NCBI GenBank assembly: GCA_900540395.1
Contig: UQFQ01000011.1
Location: 1-48,455 of the forward strand
From: an uncultured Mollicutes bacterium
Lineage (GTDB): Bacteria; Bacillota_I; Bacilli_A; RFN20; CAG-826
Direction of reading: 5' to 3'
Length of the DNA stretch: 48,455 nucleotides
Part shown: positions 33,661 through 42,085 of the stretch, piece by piece
Layout of the letters: each line of letters opens with the position of its first letter
Position numbering within the stretch: position 1 is the first letter of the stretch
Position numbers and translations under genes: made by a program
Notes under the pieces: generated by a model
Told to the model about the DNA's origin: nothing
Databases searched by the model: none
The model's input: the letters and a program-made list of their open reading frames with translations, nothing else

Positions 33661-35993
33661 TGAAACAAATTGAGCTTTCTGTTCATGAGTTAGTAGACTT
33701 TGTTTTAAGAAAAGGCGATATTGATTCTCGTTCTTTTAACTCGATGACGATGCAAGAAGGAACTAGAATTCATAACATTTATCAAAGCAAACAAGGCTCG
33801 AATTATCTAAAAGAATATCCTTTAAAAGGTATATTTTCTTATGAAGATTCTTTAATCTACTTAAGTGGAAGAAGCGATGGAATAATACTTGAAGAGGTGC
33901 CGATTATTGAAGAAATCAAATCAACTAATTGTGATTTAAACTCATTCTTTAAAGAAAATGAAGAATGGCATCTTGGTCAAGCTATATGTTATGGATATTT
34001 ATATGCTATTGAAAAAGGCTTAGATAAGGTTAAAATTCGTTTAACTTATATTTCACAAGTAAACAACGATATTTTAAAAAAGAATTATTGTTATAAAACC
34101 GATGAATTGTTAACAAAAATTCATCAATATTTTGATGTTTACTTTCAGTTTGCACGCATTATTGAAACACGAAAAAATAGACGAAATGAAAGTTTAAGTG
34201 TGTTAAGATTTCCTTTTTCTAACGCTAGAGAAGGGCAAATGGAATTAATTGATTTTACAAAACAAGCTATAGAAAGCGCCGATTCTCGTTTTGCTGAAGC
34301 GAGTACTGGAATTGGAAAAACTATGGCCACAATTTTTTCGACATTATCATATTTAAAAGAAGATAAACTTGATAAAGTATTCTATTTATGTCCGAAAAAT
34401 ACGAATTTTGATAATGCGGCGAAAGCATTAGAAATATTAAATAAAGAAGGCTATTTATTATCATATACTGAGATTAGAGCACGTTCAAAAATGTGTCCTT
34501 ATAAATTAGAGAAAACTTGTAATCCGGATGATTGTCCTTTGACAGTTGGCTATTACTCCAAACTAAAAGATGTTTTAAAAGATTGTTTAGTACACGAAAA
34601 CTTGTTAAATAGTGAAATAATCGATAAATATGCGAAAAAATATGATGTATGTCCTTTTGAATTGTCTTTAGATTTTTCGGTATATACTGATTTTGTTGTT
34701 TGCGATTATAATTACGCGTTTCACCCAATTTCTTACCTAAGAAGATTTTTTGAAGTTCCTGATAAAACTTATCGTATTTTTGCTTTAGTCGATGAAGCAC
34801 ATAACCTTATTGATCGAGCAAGAGATATGTTTACGGTAACTTTTAGCGAAGAAGATTATAAAAACCTTAAAAAAGAGTTAAAAGGGCATCGAAATCCAGA
34901 AATCAATAAGATTTTAAGGAAAATCAATCAAGATTTACGTTTATTTAAGCAGTTTGAATTCAATGATCAACCAATAATTTTAGAACAATTGGATAGTAAA
35001 TTTATTCAGCATATTACCAAGTTAAGAAGCGAAATGAACGTTTTAGAAACTGATAATCCAAAACTAAAACTTAAAAAAGGCAAAGATTTTCTAATTGATT
35101 TATATAAATTCATTGTAATTAACGATTTGTTAAATGATGGCTTTAAAATTATATTAGATAATAAATACGACAATTTAACTATTAAGTTATTTTGCATAGA
35201 CCCATCTTCTTTTATTAATAAATCATTATTTCATTTTTTAGGCACTTTATTTTTTAGTGCAACATTAACCCCAATTGATTATTTTCAAAAAGTTAATTTA
35301 AACCGTGATGGTTTTAAGACAATATCGTTGCCTTCACCATTTAATCCAAATAACTTTTTTCTAATTATTAACGATAATATTTCAATTAAATATAAAGATA
35401 GGGATAAGACACTAGAAGAAGTGGCTAAAGAAATTAATATTTTTGTATCAAAAAAGGTTGGCAACTATTTAATATTTGTGCCTTCTTTTGAATATTCAAG
35501 AAAAATTGAAAAATATTTTATTAACGATAATAGATTTGTATTTCAAACCGCAACAATGACTAATAAAGATAAAGATGAATTTTTAGCTAATTTTAAAGAA
35601 AATCCTCAAGAAAGCCGAATTGGAGTTTGCGTAATTAGCGGTTCTTTTGCTGAAAGTATCGATTTAACTGGTGATAGACTAATAGGTGTAGTAATTGTTG
35701 GAGTCGGCTTACCACAAGTGAATTTTGAGAACAATTTAGTTAAGGACTTTTACATTCAAAAGGAAATGAATGGTTATGAATTTGCATATATGAATCCTGG
35801 AATTAATAAAGTTTTACAGGCCTTAGGTCGAGTAATTCGTACTCAAAATGATAAAGGAAGTGCTTTAATTATCGATTCACGATACGCTCAATCCCATTAT
35901 TTTTCCATTTTAAAAGATAGATATAAAAATTATACAAAGATAAAGGATTCAAACGGGTTAATTAAGGCGTTAAATTCTTTTTATAAAAACTAA
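33660..35993 (+). CDS. RecB/Cas4-type nuclease fused to an XPD/DinG-like Fe-S helicase
   Basis: A 777-residue two-part protein. The N-terminal ~180 residues look like a PD-(D/E)XK nuclease: His38, Asp73 in SGRSDGI, Glu85-x-Lys87 in IEEIKST and QAICY (Gln107-Tyr111), the QxxxY motif of the RecB/Cas4 group. The helicase follows: Walker A ASTGIGKT (214-221), four cysteines at 279, 287, 292 and 331 spaced as for an XPD-type [4Fe-4S] domain, DEAH at 378-381, GSFAESIDLTGD, and QALGRVIRT near the end. It would unwind DNA 5' to 3' and perhaps cut it; repair or processing of foreign or replication DNA are both possible. It is distinct from housekeeping DinG in having a nuclease domain. There is no CRISPR array nearby. 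The Fe-S cluster would depend on the Suf system. Confidence 0.88.
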   Translation: MKQIELSVHELVDFVLRKGDIDSRSFNSMTMQEGTRIHNIYQSKQGSNYLKEYPLKGIFSYEDSLIYLSGRSDGIILEEVPIIEEIKSTNCDLNSFFKENEEWHLGQAICYGYLYAIEKGLDKVKIRLTYISQVNNDILKKNYCYKTDELLTKIHQYFDVYFQFARIIETRKNRRNESLSVLRFPFSNAREGQMELIDFTKQAIESADSRFAEASTGIGKTMATIFSTLSYLKEDKLDKVFYLCPKNTNFDNAAKALEILNKEGYLLSYTEIRARSKMCPYKLEKTCNPDDCPLTVGYYSKLKDVLKDCLVHENLLNSEIIDKYAKKYDVCPFELSLDFSVYTDFVVCDYNYAFHPISYLRRFFEVPDKTYRIFALVDEAHNLIDRARDMFTVTFSEEDYKNLKKELKGHRNPEINKILRKINQDLRLFKQFEFNDQPIILEQLDSKFIQHITKLRSEMNVLETDNPKLKLKKGKDFLIDLYKFIVINDLLNDGFKIILDNKYDNLTIKLFCIDPSSFINKSLFHFLGTLFFSATLTPIDYFQKVNLNRDGFKTISLPSPFNPNNFFLIINDNISIKYKDRDKTLEEVAKEINIFVSKKVGNYLIFVPSFEYSRKIEKYFINDNRFVFQTATMTNKDKDEFLANFKENPQESRIGVCVISGSFAESIDLTGDRLIGVVIVGVGLPQVNFENNLVKDFYIQKEMNGYEFAYMNPGINKVLQALGRVIRTQNDKGSALIIDSRYAQSHYFSILKDRYKNYTKIKDSNGLIKALNSFYKN

Positions 35994-36001
35994 ATTAATG
36001 A

Positions 36002-36007
36002 TATACT
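36002..36007 (+). promoter_or_regulatory. Extended -10 box right before lepA
   Basis: TATACT preceded by TGA, ending 9 bases before the lepA ATG. No ribosome site is seen in the intervening T-rich bases. The predicted transcript would be almost leaderless. Confidence 0.5.
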
Positions 36008-36016
36008 TTTTTTCGT

Positions 36017-37834
36017 ATGAAATACGATCAATCAAAAATAAGAAATTTTAGCGTTATAGCGCATATAGATCATGGGAAATCAACTCTATGTGACCGTATT
36101 TTAGAGTTAACCGATACTATAGAAAAAAGAGAAATGAAATCTCAAATCCTCGATGACATGGATCTTGAAAGAGAAAGAGGAATTACCATCAAATTAAACG
36201 CTGTTACTGTGAATTATCATGCTAAAGACGGTAATGACTATGTTTTTAATTTAATTGATACTCCTGGGCACGTCGACTTTACTTATGAAGTTAGTAGATC
36301 TTTAGCCGCTTGTGAAGGGGCTGTTTTAGTAATTGATGCAACACAAGGAGTTGAAGCACAAACATTAGCTAACATGTACTTAGCTATTGATAATAATCTT
36401 GAAATCGTTCCTGTCATTAATAAAATTGATTTAGCGAGTGCTAGAGTCGAAACATGTCGAGAAGAAATTACATCTAGAATCGGATTAGATGGTGAAAATG
36501 CTATTCCAGTAAGTGCTAAAACCGGCGATAATATTCGCGATGTTTTAGAAAGAATAGTTACTGATATACCTGCTCCTAGTGGTAGTAATGACGCTCCTTT
36601 AAAAGCGTTAATATTTGATTCCTATTATGATTCATATCGTGGTGTTGTCGTTTTAATTAGAATCAAAGAAGGTCAAGTAAAAGTCGGTGATAAGATTCAT
36701 TTAATGCGTTCTGGAGCGGATTTTATGGTCACCGAACTTGGCTTAAGAACACCAAAAGAAGTGCCTGCAGATGCTTTATATTGTGGCGAAGTTGGTTATT
36801 TATGCGCACAAATTAAAGATATTAAAGAAGTACGAGTTGGTGATACTATAACTTCAAAAGAAAAACCTGCTTTATTACCATTGCCTGGTTATAAAAAAAT
36901 CAACCCAATGGTTTATTGTGGTATTTATCCAACTGATTCTAAAAAATATGAAGATTTAAAAGAAGCTTTAGAAAAATTATCTTTAAATGATGCTTCTTTA
37001 AGATTTGAACCAGAAACTTCACAAGCCCTTGGCTTTGGCTTTAGATGTGGATTTTTAGGTCTTTTACATATGGATGTCATTCAAGAGAGGCTTGAAAGAG
37101 AATATGATTTAGACTTAATTTTAACTGCCCCAAGCGTTATCTATAAAGTTTGTTTAACAAGTGGTGAAATTTTTGAGTTATCTAATCCAAGTGAATTACC
37201 TGATTTAACGACTGTTTCACACATTGAAGAACCATTTGTTAAGGCGGAAATTATGATGCCAAAGGATTATATTGGCCCAGTTATGCAACTTTGTCAGGAT
37301 AGAAGAGGTATATATAAAAATCTTGAATATTTTGATGAAACAAGAATGATTTTGACTTATGAAATGCCTTTAAGTGAAATTATTTTTAATTTCTTTGATA
37401 AGTTGAAATCTTATACAAAAGGTTATGCAAGTTTAGATTATGAATTTGCGGAATATAAAGAAAGTAATTTAACAAAGATGGACATCTTGTTAAATGGTGA
37501 TGTAATTGACGCATTGAGTTCAATTGTTTATAAACCTTTTGCTTATAAAAGAGGACTTAAGATTGTTTCGAAATTAAAAGAAGTAATACCTCGTCAACAA
37601 TTTGAAATCCCAGTTCAAGCTGCAATTAATGGCAAGGTTATTGCACGAGCTGATATTAAAGCAGTGCGAAAAGATGTTTTGGCTAAATGTTACGGCGGAG
37701 ATATCACTAGAAAGAAGAAACTTCTTGAGAAACAAAAAGAAGGTAAAAAGAGAATGAAATCAATTGGATCTGTTGATGTTCCACAAGAAGCATTTATGTC
37801 ATTATTGAGCATAGATGATGACGAAAGTAATTAA
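36017..37834 (+). CDS. lepA: Elongation factor 4 (LepA)
   Basis: A translational GTPase, 605 residues, thought to back-translocate or assist ribosome assembly under stress. The G1 loop AHIDHGKSTL is at about residues 14-23, then RERGITIKL, DTPGHVDF (about 78-85) and NKIDLASA. The C-terminal domain unique to LepA, with SKLKEVIPRQQFEIPVQAAI and KCYGGDITRKKKLLEKQKEG, is complete. It begins after a TATACT box without a ribosome site. No clear terminator follows. Confidence 0.97.
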   Translation: MKYDQSKIRNFSVIAHIDHGKSTLCDRILELTDTIEKREMKSQILDDMDLERERGITIKLNAVTVNYHAKDGNDYVFNLIDTPGHVDFTYEVSRSLAACEGAVLVIDATQGVEAQTLANMYLAIDNNLEIVPVINKIDLASARVETCREEITSRIGLDGENAIPVSAKTGDNIRDVLERIVTDIPAPSGSNDAPLKALIFDSYYDSYRGVVVLIRIKEGQVKVGDKIHLMRSGADFMVTELGLRTPKEVPADALYCGEVGYLCAQIKDIKEVRVGDTITSKEKPALLPLPGYKKINPMVYCGIYPTDSKKYEDLKEALEKLSLNDASLRFEPETSQALGFGFRCGFLGLLHMDVIQERLEREYDLDLILTAPSVIYKVCLTSGEIFELSNPSELPDLTTVSHIEEPFVKAEIMMPKDYIGPVMQLCQDRRGIYKNLEYFDETRMILTYEMPLSEIIFNFFDKLKSYTKGYASLDYEFAEYKESNLTKMDILLNGDVIDALSSIVYKPFAYKRGLKIVSKLKEVIPRQQFEIPVQAAINGKVIARADIKAVRKDVLAKCYGGDITRKKKLLEKQKEGKKRMKSIGSVDVPQEAFMSLLSIDDDESN

Positions 37835-37881
37835 TTTATATATTGGCTAGTGAATAATTAGTAGATAACTAGTATTAAATA

Positions 37882-37909
37882 TTGTAAAAATATCTTGTTG
37901 TTTTATAAT
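37882..37909 (+). promoter_or_regulatory. Predicted promoter of the pseudo-Fic gene
   Basis: TTGTAA (37882-37887), 16 bases, TATAAT (37904-37909), 31 bases before the start. An AAAAGGGA site lies between. Confidence 0.65.
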
Positions 37910-37939
37910 TAAATTATATTGAAAAGGGACAAATAATTT

Positions 37940-39595
37940 ATGGCTGTAAATGAATATATCAAAAAATTCAGTAATGAAATTTACGCAACAAAAAACGACA
38001 TTGTTAAGGCAATGAAAACACCTCTAGTTGATGGTATTTGGACACAAGTTTTAGAGTATAGAAGTGAATTTTATGAAGTCTTACCAATTACAAATTATGA
38101 CGCTAATCGTTTTTCCGTTTGCCTAACTCCAACTATTTCAAAAAGACTTAATTCATTTGAAAGACGTTTGACTTCAATATTAAATCAATATTCAAGATTA
38201 CAACGTAATTTGGCCAATGAATATTTCAAACATAAAGTCTATAAAAGAATTCTTCGTATCATTGCAAAAAAATACAAAATTGATACACAAGATACTGTTT
38301 TAGATGGAATAATTGATGGAACAATCACAAATAATTTGCCTGCTGATCAACTTATATTACAAAGATATTATTCTTGTCTTGCCGATATTGAAGAAAACTA
38401 TCTTCAAGATATTGACGAAAATACAATTGGTGATTTTTATTCCAAATTGATGGGAACTGATGAATTAACCAGTTATTACCGTAAAAACGATACAGATAAA
38501 TATAGCGGTTATGGAATTGGGAGAATTAGATTAGGAATTGCCCCTCAAAATATTGAGTTTGCTATTCAGCAATTAATTAAATTTATAAATTACGATAATC
38601 AAAGTTTAATCGTTAAAGCTGTTACAACTTTATATGATATTTACTATATTCGACCATTTGAAAATTATAGTGAAGAAATTGCAGTTTTAATGCTTAAGAA
38701 AGTCCTTGCTTATAACGATGTAAATGCAATAGCAGCATTACTTTGTTTTGAAACTTTGCTTGATAATAAGGAAGAATTAGAACAAAAGATTGGCGATTGT
38801 CAAAAATACACTGATTTAACTTATTTAATTACTTATGTTTTAAATAAGGTTGAACCATTAATTAATTTAATTGATGATGAAATCGTAGAATCCCAAAATT
38901 TAACAATTAAAAAAGAACTTTATCAAGCTGACGAACCAAAAGTTGAAGTTCAAAAAGAGCCTATTTTTAAAACTTCAGAGGTAACAGTAGAAATCCCTGT
39001 TGTAAATAAAGAAGAAATTCAAAAAGAGCCATTAACTAAAGAAGAGTTATCAACACCTTTAGATAAAGGCTTTAAAACAGAAGCTATTGAAACGCTTGAA
39101 AGTCTCCAAATTGAAAATGAGAAAAAAGAGAAGACTCCAGTGGTTGAAGAAACACCAGTTCATGAAGAAGTTGCTGCTAATAAAGAAACTCAAGTTGAAG
39201 AAACTTCTATTGAAAAAGGAAGAACTGAAGAAGAAGTTAAGGCCTATCAAAATCTTGTTAAGCCAGTTCAACCTACGATTAATGGCTCAGAAAAAGTTCA
39301 TTTTTCTCAAAATATTGCCATTTCCAATGTCCCTACTGGCCTAACGGAAGAAGAGGCAACTAGACTTGAAACTCATCTTATGGAAATGAATCCAAATTTA
39401 TCCCATGGTCAAGCTTACTTCTATGCTCGTCATTGTACAATTGGGATGAGTTATACTGTTGATCAATATAAAAAATGTGTTGGCTGTGCTTACGAAACAG
39501 CAAGAAGCAGTATGAACAACTTAGTTCTTTTAGGATATTATAAAAAGGAAATTTTAAAGAAAAAGTTTGTTTATATCCCAGTTAAAAGAAATTAG
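37940..39595 (+). CDS. Degenerate Fic-fold protein with acidic linker and C-terminal winged helix
   Basis: A 551-residue protein in three parts. Residues about 150-265 look like a Fic domain: a YRKNDTDKYSGYGIGRIRLGI entry, APQNIEFAIQQLIKFIN, IVKAVTTLYDIYYIRPFENY and EEIAVLMLKKVL. At the position of the AMPylation motif HPFxDGNGRxxR it has IRPFENYSEEIAV (237-249): only Pro-Phe remains, with His, Gly, Asn, Gly and Arg lost, so nucleotidyl transfer is not expected. Residues about 318-450 are a Glu/Lys/Val/Pro-rich linker with repeated short motifs. Residues about 465-548 resemble a winged helix (YTVDQYKKCVGCAYETARSS, then LVLLGYYKKE), as in Fic proteins with DNA-binding tails. It has its own promoter and is followed 14 bases later by a small membrane protein. 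A transcriptional or scaffolding role is an inference. Confidence 0.65.
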   Translation: MAVNEYIKKFSNEIYATKNDIVKAMKTPLVDGIWTQVLEYRSEFYEVLPITNYDANRFSVCLTPTISKRLNSFERRLTSILNQYSRLQRNLANEYFKHKVYKRILRIIAKKYKIDTQDTVLDGIIDGTITNNLPADQLILQRYYSCLADIEENYLQDIDENTIGDFYSKLMGTDELTSYYRKNDTDKYSGYGIGRIRLGIAPQNIEFAIQQLIKFINYDNQSLIVKAVTTLYDIYYIRPFENYSEEIAVLMLKKVLAYNDVNAIAALLCFETLLDNKEELEQKIGDCQKYTDLTYLITYVLNKVEPLINLIDDEIVESQNLTIKKELYQADEPKVEVQKEPIFKTSEVTVEIPVVNKEEIQKEPLTKEELSTPLDKGFKTEAIETLESLQIENEKKEKTPVVEETPVHEEVAANKETQVEETSIEKGRTEEEVKAYQNLVKPVQPTINGSEKVHFSQNIAISNVPTGLTEEEATRLETHLMEMNPNLSHGQAYFYARHCTIGMSYTVDQYKKCVGCAYETARSSMNNLVLLGYYKKEILKKKFVYIPVKRN

Positions 39596-39609
39596 GAGAT
39601 TAAATTTTT

Positions 39610-39867
39610 ATGTTAGGAATGAGAATTTTGGCTGATTGGTTTAATGAACCATGGGCAATATTAATTTTTATAGTTTTAATTTTTGGTGTTTTAGCTTTAG
39701 GCGTTTTCTTATTATCTAAATTTGTTATTAATAAAAAAGACAAGGAAGAAAAGCCAGACGAAAATACCATTGCAAACGAAAATTTAAACCGCTATTTAGA
39801 AGAAGTAGATAATCCTGAAACTCAAAAGCAATTTGATGAGTACAATCAAGAAAACAAAGATAAATAG
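39610..39867 (+). CDS. Small single-pass membrane protein, unknown function
   Basis: An 85-residue protein I do not recognise. It has a short N-terminal segment with tryptophans, one transmembrane helix (about residues 15-39, AILIFIVLIFGVLALGVF), then a charged Lys/Glu/Asn-rich tail of about 45 residues. A GGAG site lies upstream. It follows the pseudo-Fic gene by 14 bases and overlaps hemW by about 30 bases, so it should be co-transcribed. A membrane anchor or adaptor for the preceding protein is possible but not shown. Confidence 0.65.
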   Translation: MLGMRILADWFNEPWAILIFIVLIFGVLALGVFLLSKFVINKKDKEEKPDENTIANENLNRYLEEVDNPETQKQFDEYNQENKDK

Positions 39868-40945
39868 CCTTTACATTCACATTCCATTTTGTGATTCAAT
39901 TTGTCCTTATTGTGACTTTACGAAGTTCATAAGTAAGGACATTTTTAAGTTTAATTATACATATCAGATTTGTAGAGATTTAAAAAATCTATATAAGTCT
40001 GGTTATCTTTTTAAAACTATATATATTGGTGGAGGCACACCAACATCTTTATCTTTGAAAGATTTAAGAAAAATATTAAAACTAACTAAACTTTTATTGG
40101 TTAAAAGGAATTATGAATTTACAATTGAAGCTAACCCTGAATCTCTTGATGAAGAAAAACTCCGCTTGTTCAAATCAAGCGGCGTAAATCGAATTTCAAT
40201 CGGTATTCAAACATTTAACCCTAAGCTTTTAAAAATAATTAATAGGGATTATGGTGTTAATTATTTTGATTTAATCAAACTAGTTAAAAAATATATTACA
40301 AATATAAACGTAGATTTGATTTATGGATTACCTGGCGAAACAAAAGAAGATTTATTAAATGATTTAGACTCTTTCATCAAATTAGATATAAATCATATTT
40401 CTACTTATAGTTTATCGATTAATCCAATGTCTTTATTTTACGTTAAGAAAGTAAAAGAAGTGAGTGAGGATTTATCTAGAGAGTTTTATGATTTAATATT
40501 GAGTTTTCTTAGAAAACATGGTTTTGAAAGATATGAGATTAGTAATTTTTCTAAACCTGGATTTGAAAGTAAACACAATCTTACATATTGGAAGGATAAT
40601 GAATATATTGGAATAGGCTGTGGTGCAAGTGGTTATTATTACCCAAGAAGATATAAAATGTCTTCTTCATTAACTGACTATATACGCGGAAGGAGGAATT
40701 ACGAAGCTGAAATTGTACATAAAAAAGATAATATCGATTATTTTTTGATTTGTAATTTGCGACTAAAGAATGGATTTTCACCTGAAGAGTTTAAAAGTCG
40801 TTTTGGTTTTAATTTTGATAAAAAATACAGAAATATAATAAAACAGTATATTTCTAGTGGTTTTCTAGTAGTAAATAAGTACAAAATTTATTGTAGTGAT
40901 GAAGGCTTAATTAAGTTAGATTTATTATTAAGAGATTTAGTTTAA
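39836..40945 (+). CDS. hemW: HemW, radical SAM heme chaperone
   Basis: A 369-residue radical SAM protein related to coproporphyrinogen dehydrogenase. The cluster motif FCDSICPYCDF (CxxxCxxC) is near residue 18, then IYIGGGTPTSL, FTIEANPES, GVNRISIGIQTF, and NVDLIYGLPGET. The last C-terminal blocks, such as IGIGCGASGYYY, also fit. In Firmicutes the gene commonly lies between lepA and hrcA, as here, but two extra genes intervene from lepA. An ATG at 39836 is preferred to the TTG at 39833. It overlaps the previous gene. HemW transfers heme; no heme pathway is seen in this window. Confidence 0.92.
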   Translation: MSTIKKTKINSLYIHIPFCDSICPYCDFTKFISKDIFKFNYTYQICRDLKNLYKSGYLFKTIYIGGGTPTSLSLKDLRKILKLTKLLLVKRNYEFTIEANPESLDEEKLRLFKSSGVNRISIGIQTFNPKLLKIINRDYGVNYFDLIKLVKKYITNINVDLIYGLPGETKEDLLNDLDSFIKLDINHISTYSLSINPMSLFYVKKVKEVSEDLSREFYDLILSFLRKHGFERYEISNFSKPGFESKHNLTYWKDNEYIGIGCGASGYYYPRRYKMSSSLTDYIRGRRNYEAEIVHKKDNIDYFLICNLRLKNGFSPEEFKSRFGFNFDKKYRNIIKQYISSGFLVVNKYKIYCSDEGLIKLDLLLRDLV

Positions 40946-40950
40946 TTTTG

Positions 40951-40977
40951 TTAGCACTTTTATATTGACACTGCTAA
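40951..40977. promoter_or_regulatory. First CIRCE-like operator
   Basis: TTAGCACTT, 9 bases, CACTGCTAA: 15 of 18 positions match the CIRCE consensus TTAGCACTC-N9-GAGTGCTAA. It overlaps the -35 box TTGACA and begins 6 bases after the hemW stop. Confidence 0.72.
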
Positions 40978-40992
40978 ATTTATATTTATAAT
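40965..40992 (+). promoter_or_regulatory. hrcA operon promoter
   Basis: Perfect TTGACA (40965-40970) and perfect TATAAT (40987-40992) with 16 bases between. It lies between two CIRCE-like operators. Confidence 0.88.
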
Positions 40993-40996
40993 TTAA

Positions 40997-41023
40997 GTAG
41001 CACTTAGGAATTGTGAGTGCTAG
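40997..41023. promoter_or_regulatory. Second CIRCE operator, next to the hrcA start
   Basis: GTAGCACTT, 9 bases, GAGTGCTAG; 15 of 18 consensus positions match. The element ends at the base before the ATG at 41024. It would also form a stem in the mRNA leader. Confidence 0.85.
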
Positions 41024-42085
41024 ATGAGATTAGAAATGATGTTGACTAGAAAAGATAAACTATTAAAACTTATTGTCGAAGATTTCATTAAAACAGCAGA
41101 GCCAGTAGGCTCTAATTATTTGATCAAGAAATACGATCTTCCTATTTCGAGTGCGACTATTCGAAACGAAATGAATGCACTTGAAAAAGAAGGCTTACTT
41201 GAAAAGACGCATATTTCTAGTGGTAGAGTTCCTTCTACTAAAGGGTATGAGTATTACATCGAACATCTAAGAAACAATAAAATAGATGACAAGATGAAAA
41301 ACGAGCTTAATAAAGTGTTTTCTAATTCAATTACTGTTGAAGAAATTTTGAAAGAAAGTTGCGAAATCTTAAGTCACATGACTAATCTTGCAAGTGTTGT
41401 CTTAGGTCCTAGCGCTGAAGAAGAGCACTTAGTTTCAATTCAATTAATACCTCTTTCTTTAAATTCCGTGACTGCAATATTTGTAACAGATCGTGGATAT
41501 GTAGAAAACAAAACATTTACGATCACTTCGAAATATCGCGTTGATGATTTAAAGAAATGCATTGAAATTTTGAATGAGCGTTTAAAAGGAACCAGAATTA
41601 ATGCACTTGTAGATAAATTAGAGAGTATAAAACCTATATTATCTGATTATATGAGTGATTATGCATATCTTTATAACGCTTTACTTAAGACTTTCTATGA
41701 TTTTGCTTCATCAAGAAATGGAACATTTTATGGGAAAGAAAACTTATTAAAGCAACCTGAATTCAAAGATAATGCAAATGAACTTAAAAAACTATTTGAT
41801 CTTTTCGAGAATCCAAGCGATCTTGAAAAAATCATTGATGAGGCTCAAAGCCGACTTCTTGTAAATGCAGGTGATGTTGAAGAGAAGTATAACGATGTTA
41901 GCGTCGTATCAAAGGATATAGCCGTTGATGGAGAAAAGATTGGTAAAATCGCTGTTATCGGTCCTACTAGAATGGATTATTCGAAAGTATTAAATAGTTT
42001 GGATTATATTGTAGATAGAATTATGGAGTGCTTATCAAATGACAATATTCAAGAAGAAAAAGGAGGGGAAGATGGAAGAGAATAA
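41024..42085 (+). CDS. hrcA: Heat-shock repressor HrcA
   Basis: Represses the chaperone operon by binding CIRCE; GroE normally keeps it active. The N-terminal winged helix includes KLIVEDFIKTAEPVGSNYL and SATIRNEMNALEKEGLLEKTHISSGRVPSTKGY (in two parts). The GAF-like middle domain is present. The longest start gives 353 residues with MRLEMMLTRKD; the ATGs at 41036 and 41039 also give the family-like MLTRKD start and no start has a good ribosome site. Autoregulation by both CIRCE elements is predicted. It overlaps grpE by 14 bases. Confidence 0.95.
   Translation: MRLEMMLTRKDKLLKLIVEDFIKTAEPVGSNYLIKKYDLPISSATIRNEMNALEKEGLLEKTHISSGRVPSTKGYEYYIEHLRNNKIDDKMKNELNKVFSNSITVEEILKESCEILSHMTNLASVVLGPSAEEEHLVSIQLIPLSLNSVTAIFVTDRGYVENKTFTITSKYRVDDLKKCIEILNERLKGTRINALVDKLESIKPILSDYMSDYAYLYNALLKTFYDFASSRNGTFYGKENLLKQPEFKDNANELKKLFDLFENPSDLEKIIDEAQSRLLVNAGDVEEKYNDVSVVSKDIAVDGEKIGKIAVIGPTRMDYSKVLNSLDYIVDRIMECLSNDNIQEEKGGEDGRE

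Noticed and set aside
33660..35993. CRISPR-associated function (Cas4 or CasDinG) for the nuclease-helicase
   Set aside because: No repeat array, leader or other cas-like gene exists in the window; the domains are also found in non-CRISPR proteins.
37835..37881. Terminator after lepA formed by repeated CTAGT/ACTAG strings
   Set aside because: The arms are 5 bases with a long loop and no T run.
37940..39595. Active Fic toxin with antitoxin neighbour
   Set aside because: The catalytic His and the GNGR part of the motif are missing, and the following small protein is a membrane protein without an inhibitory Fic motif.
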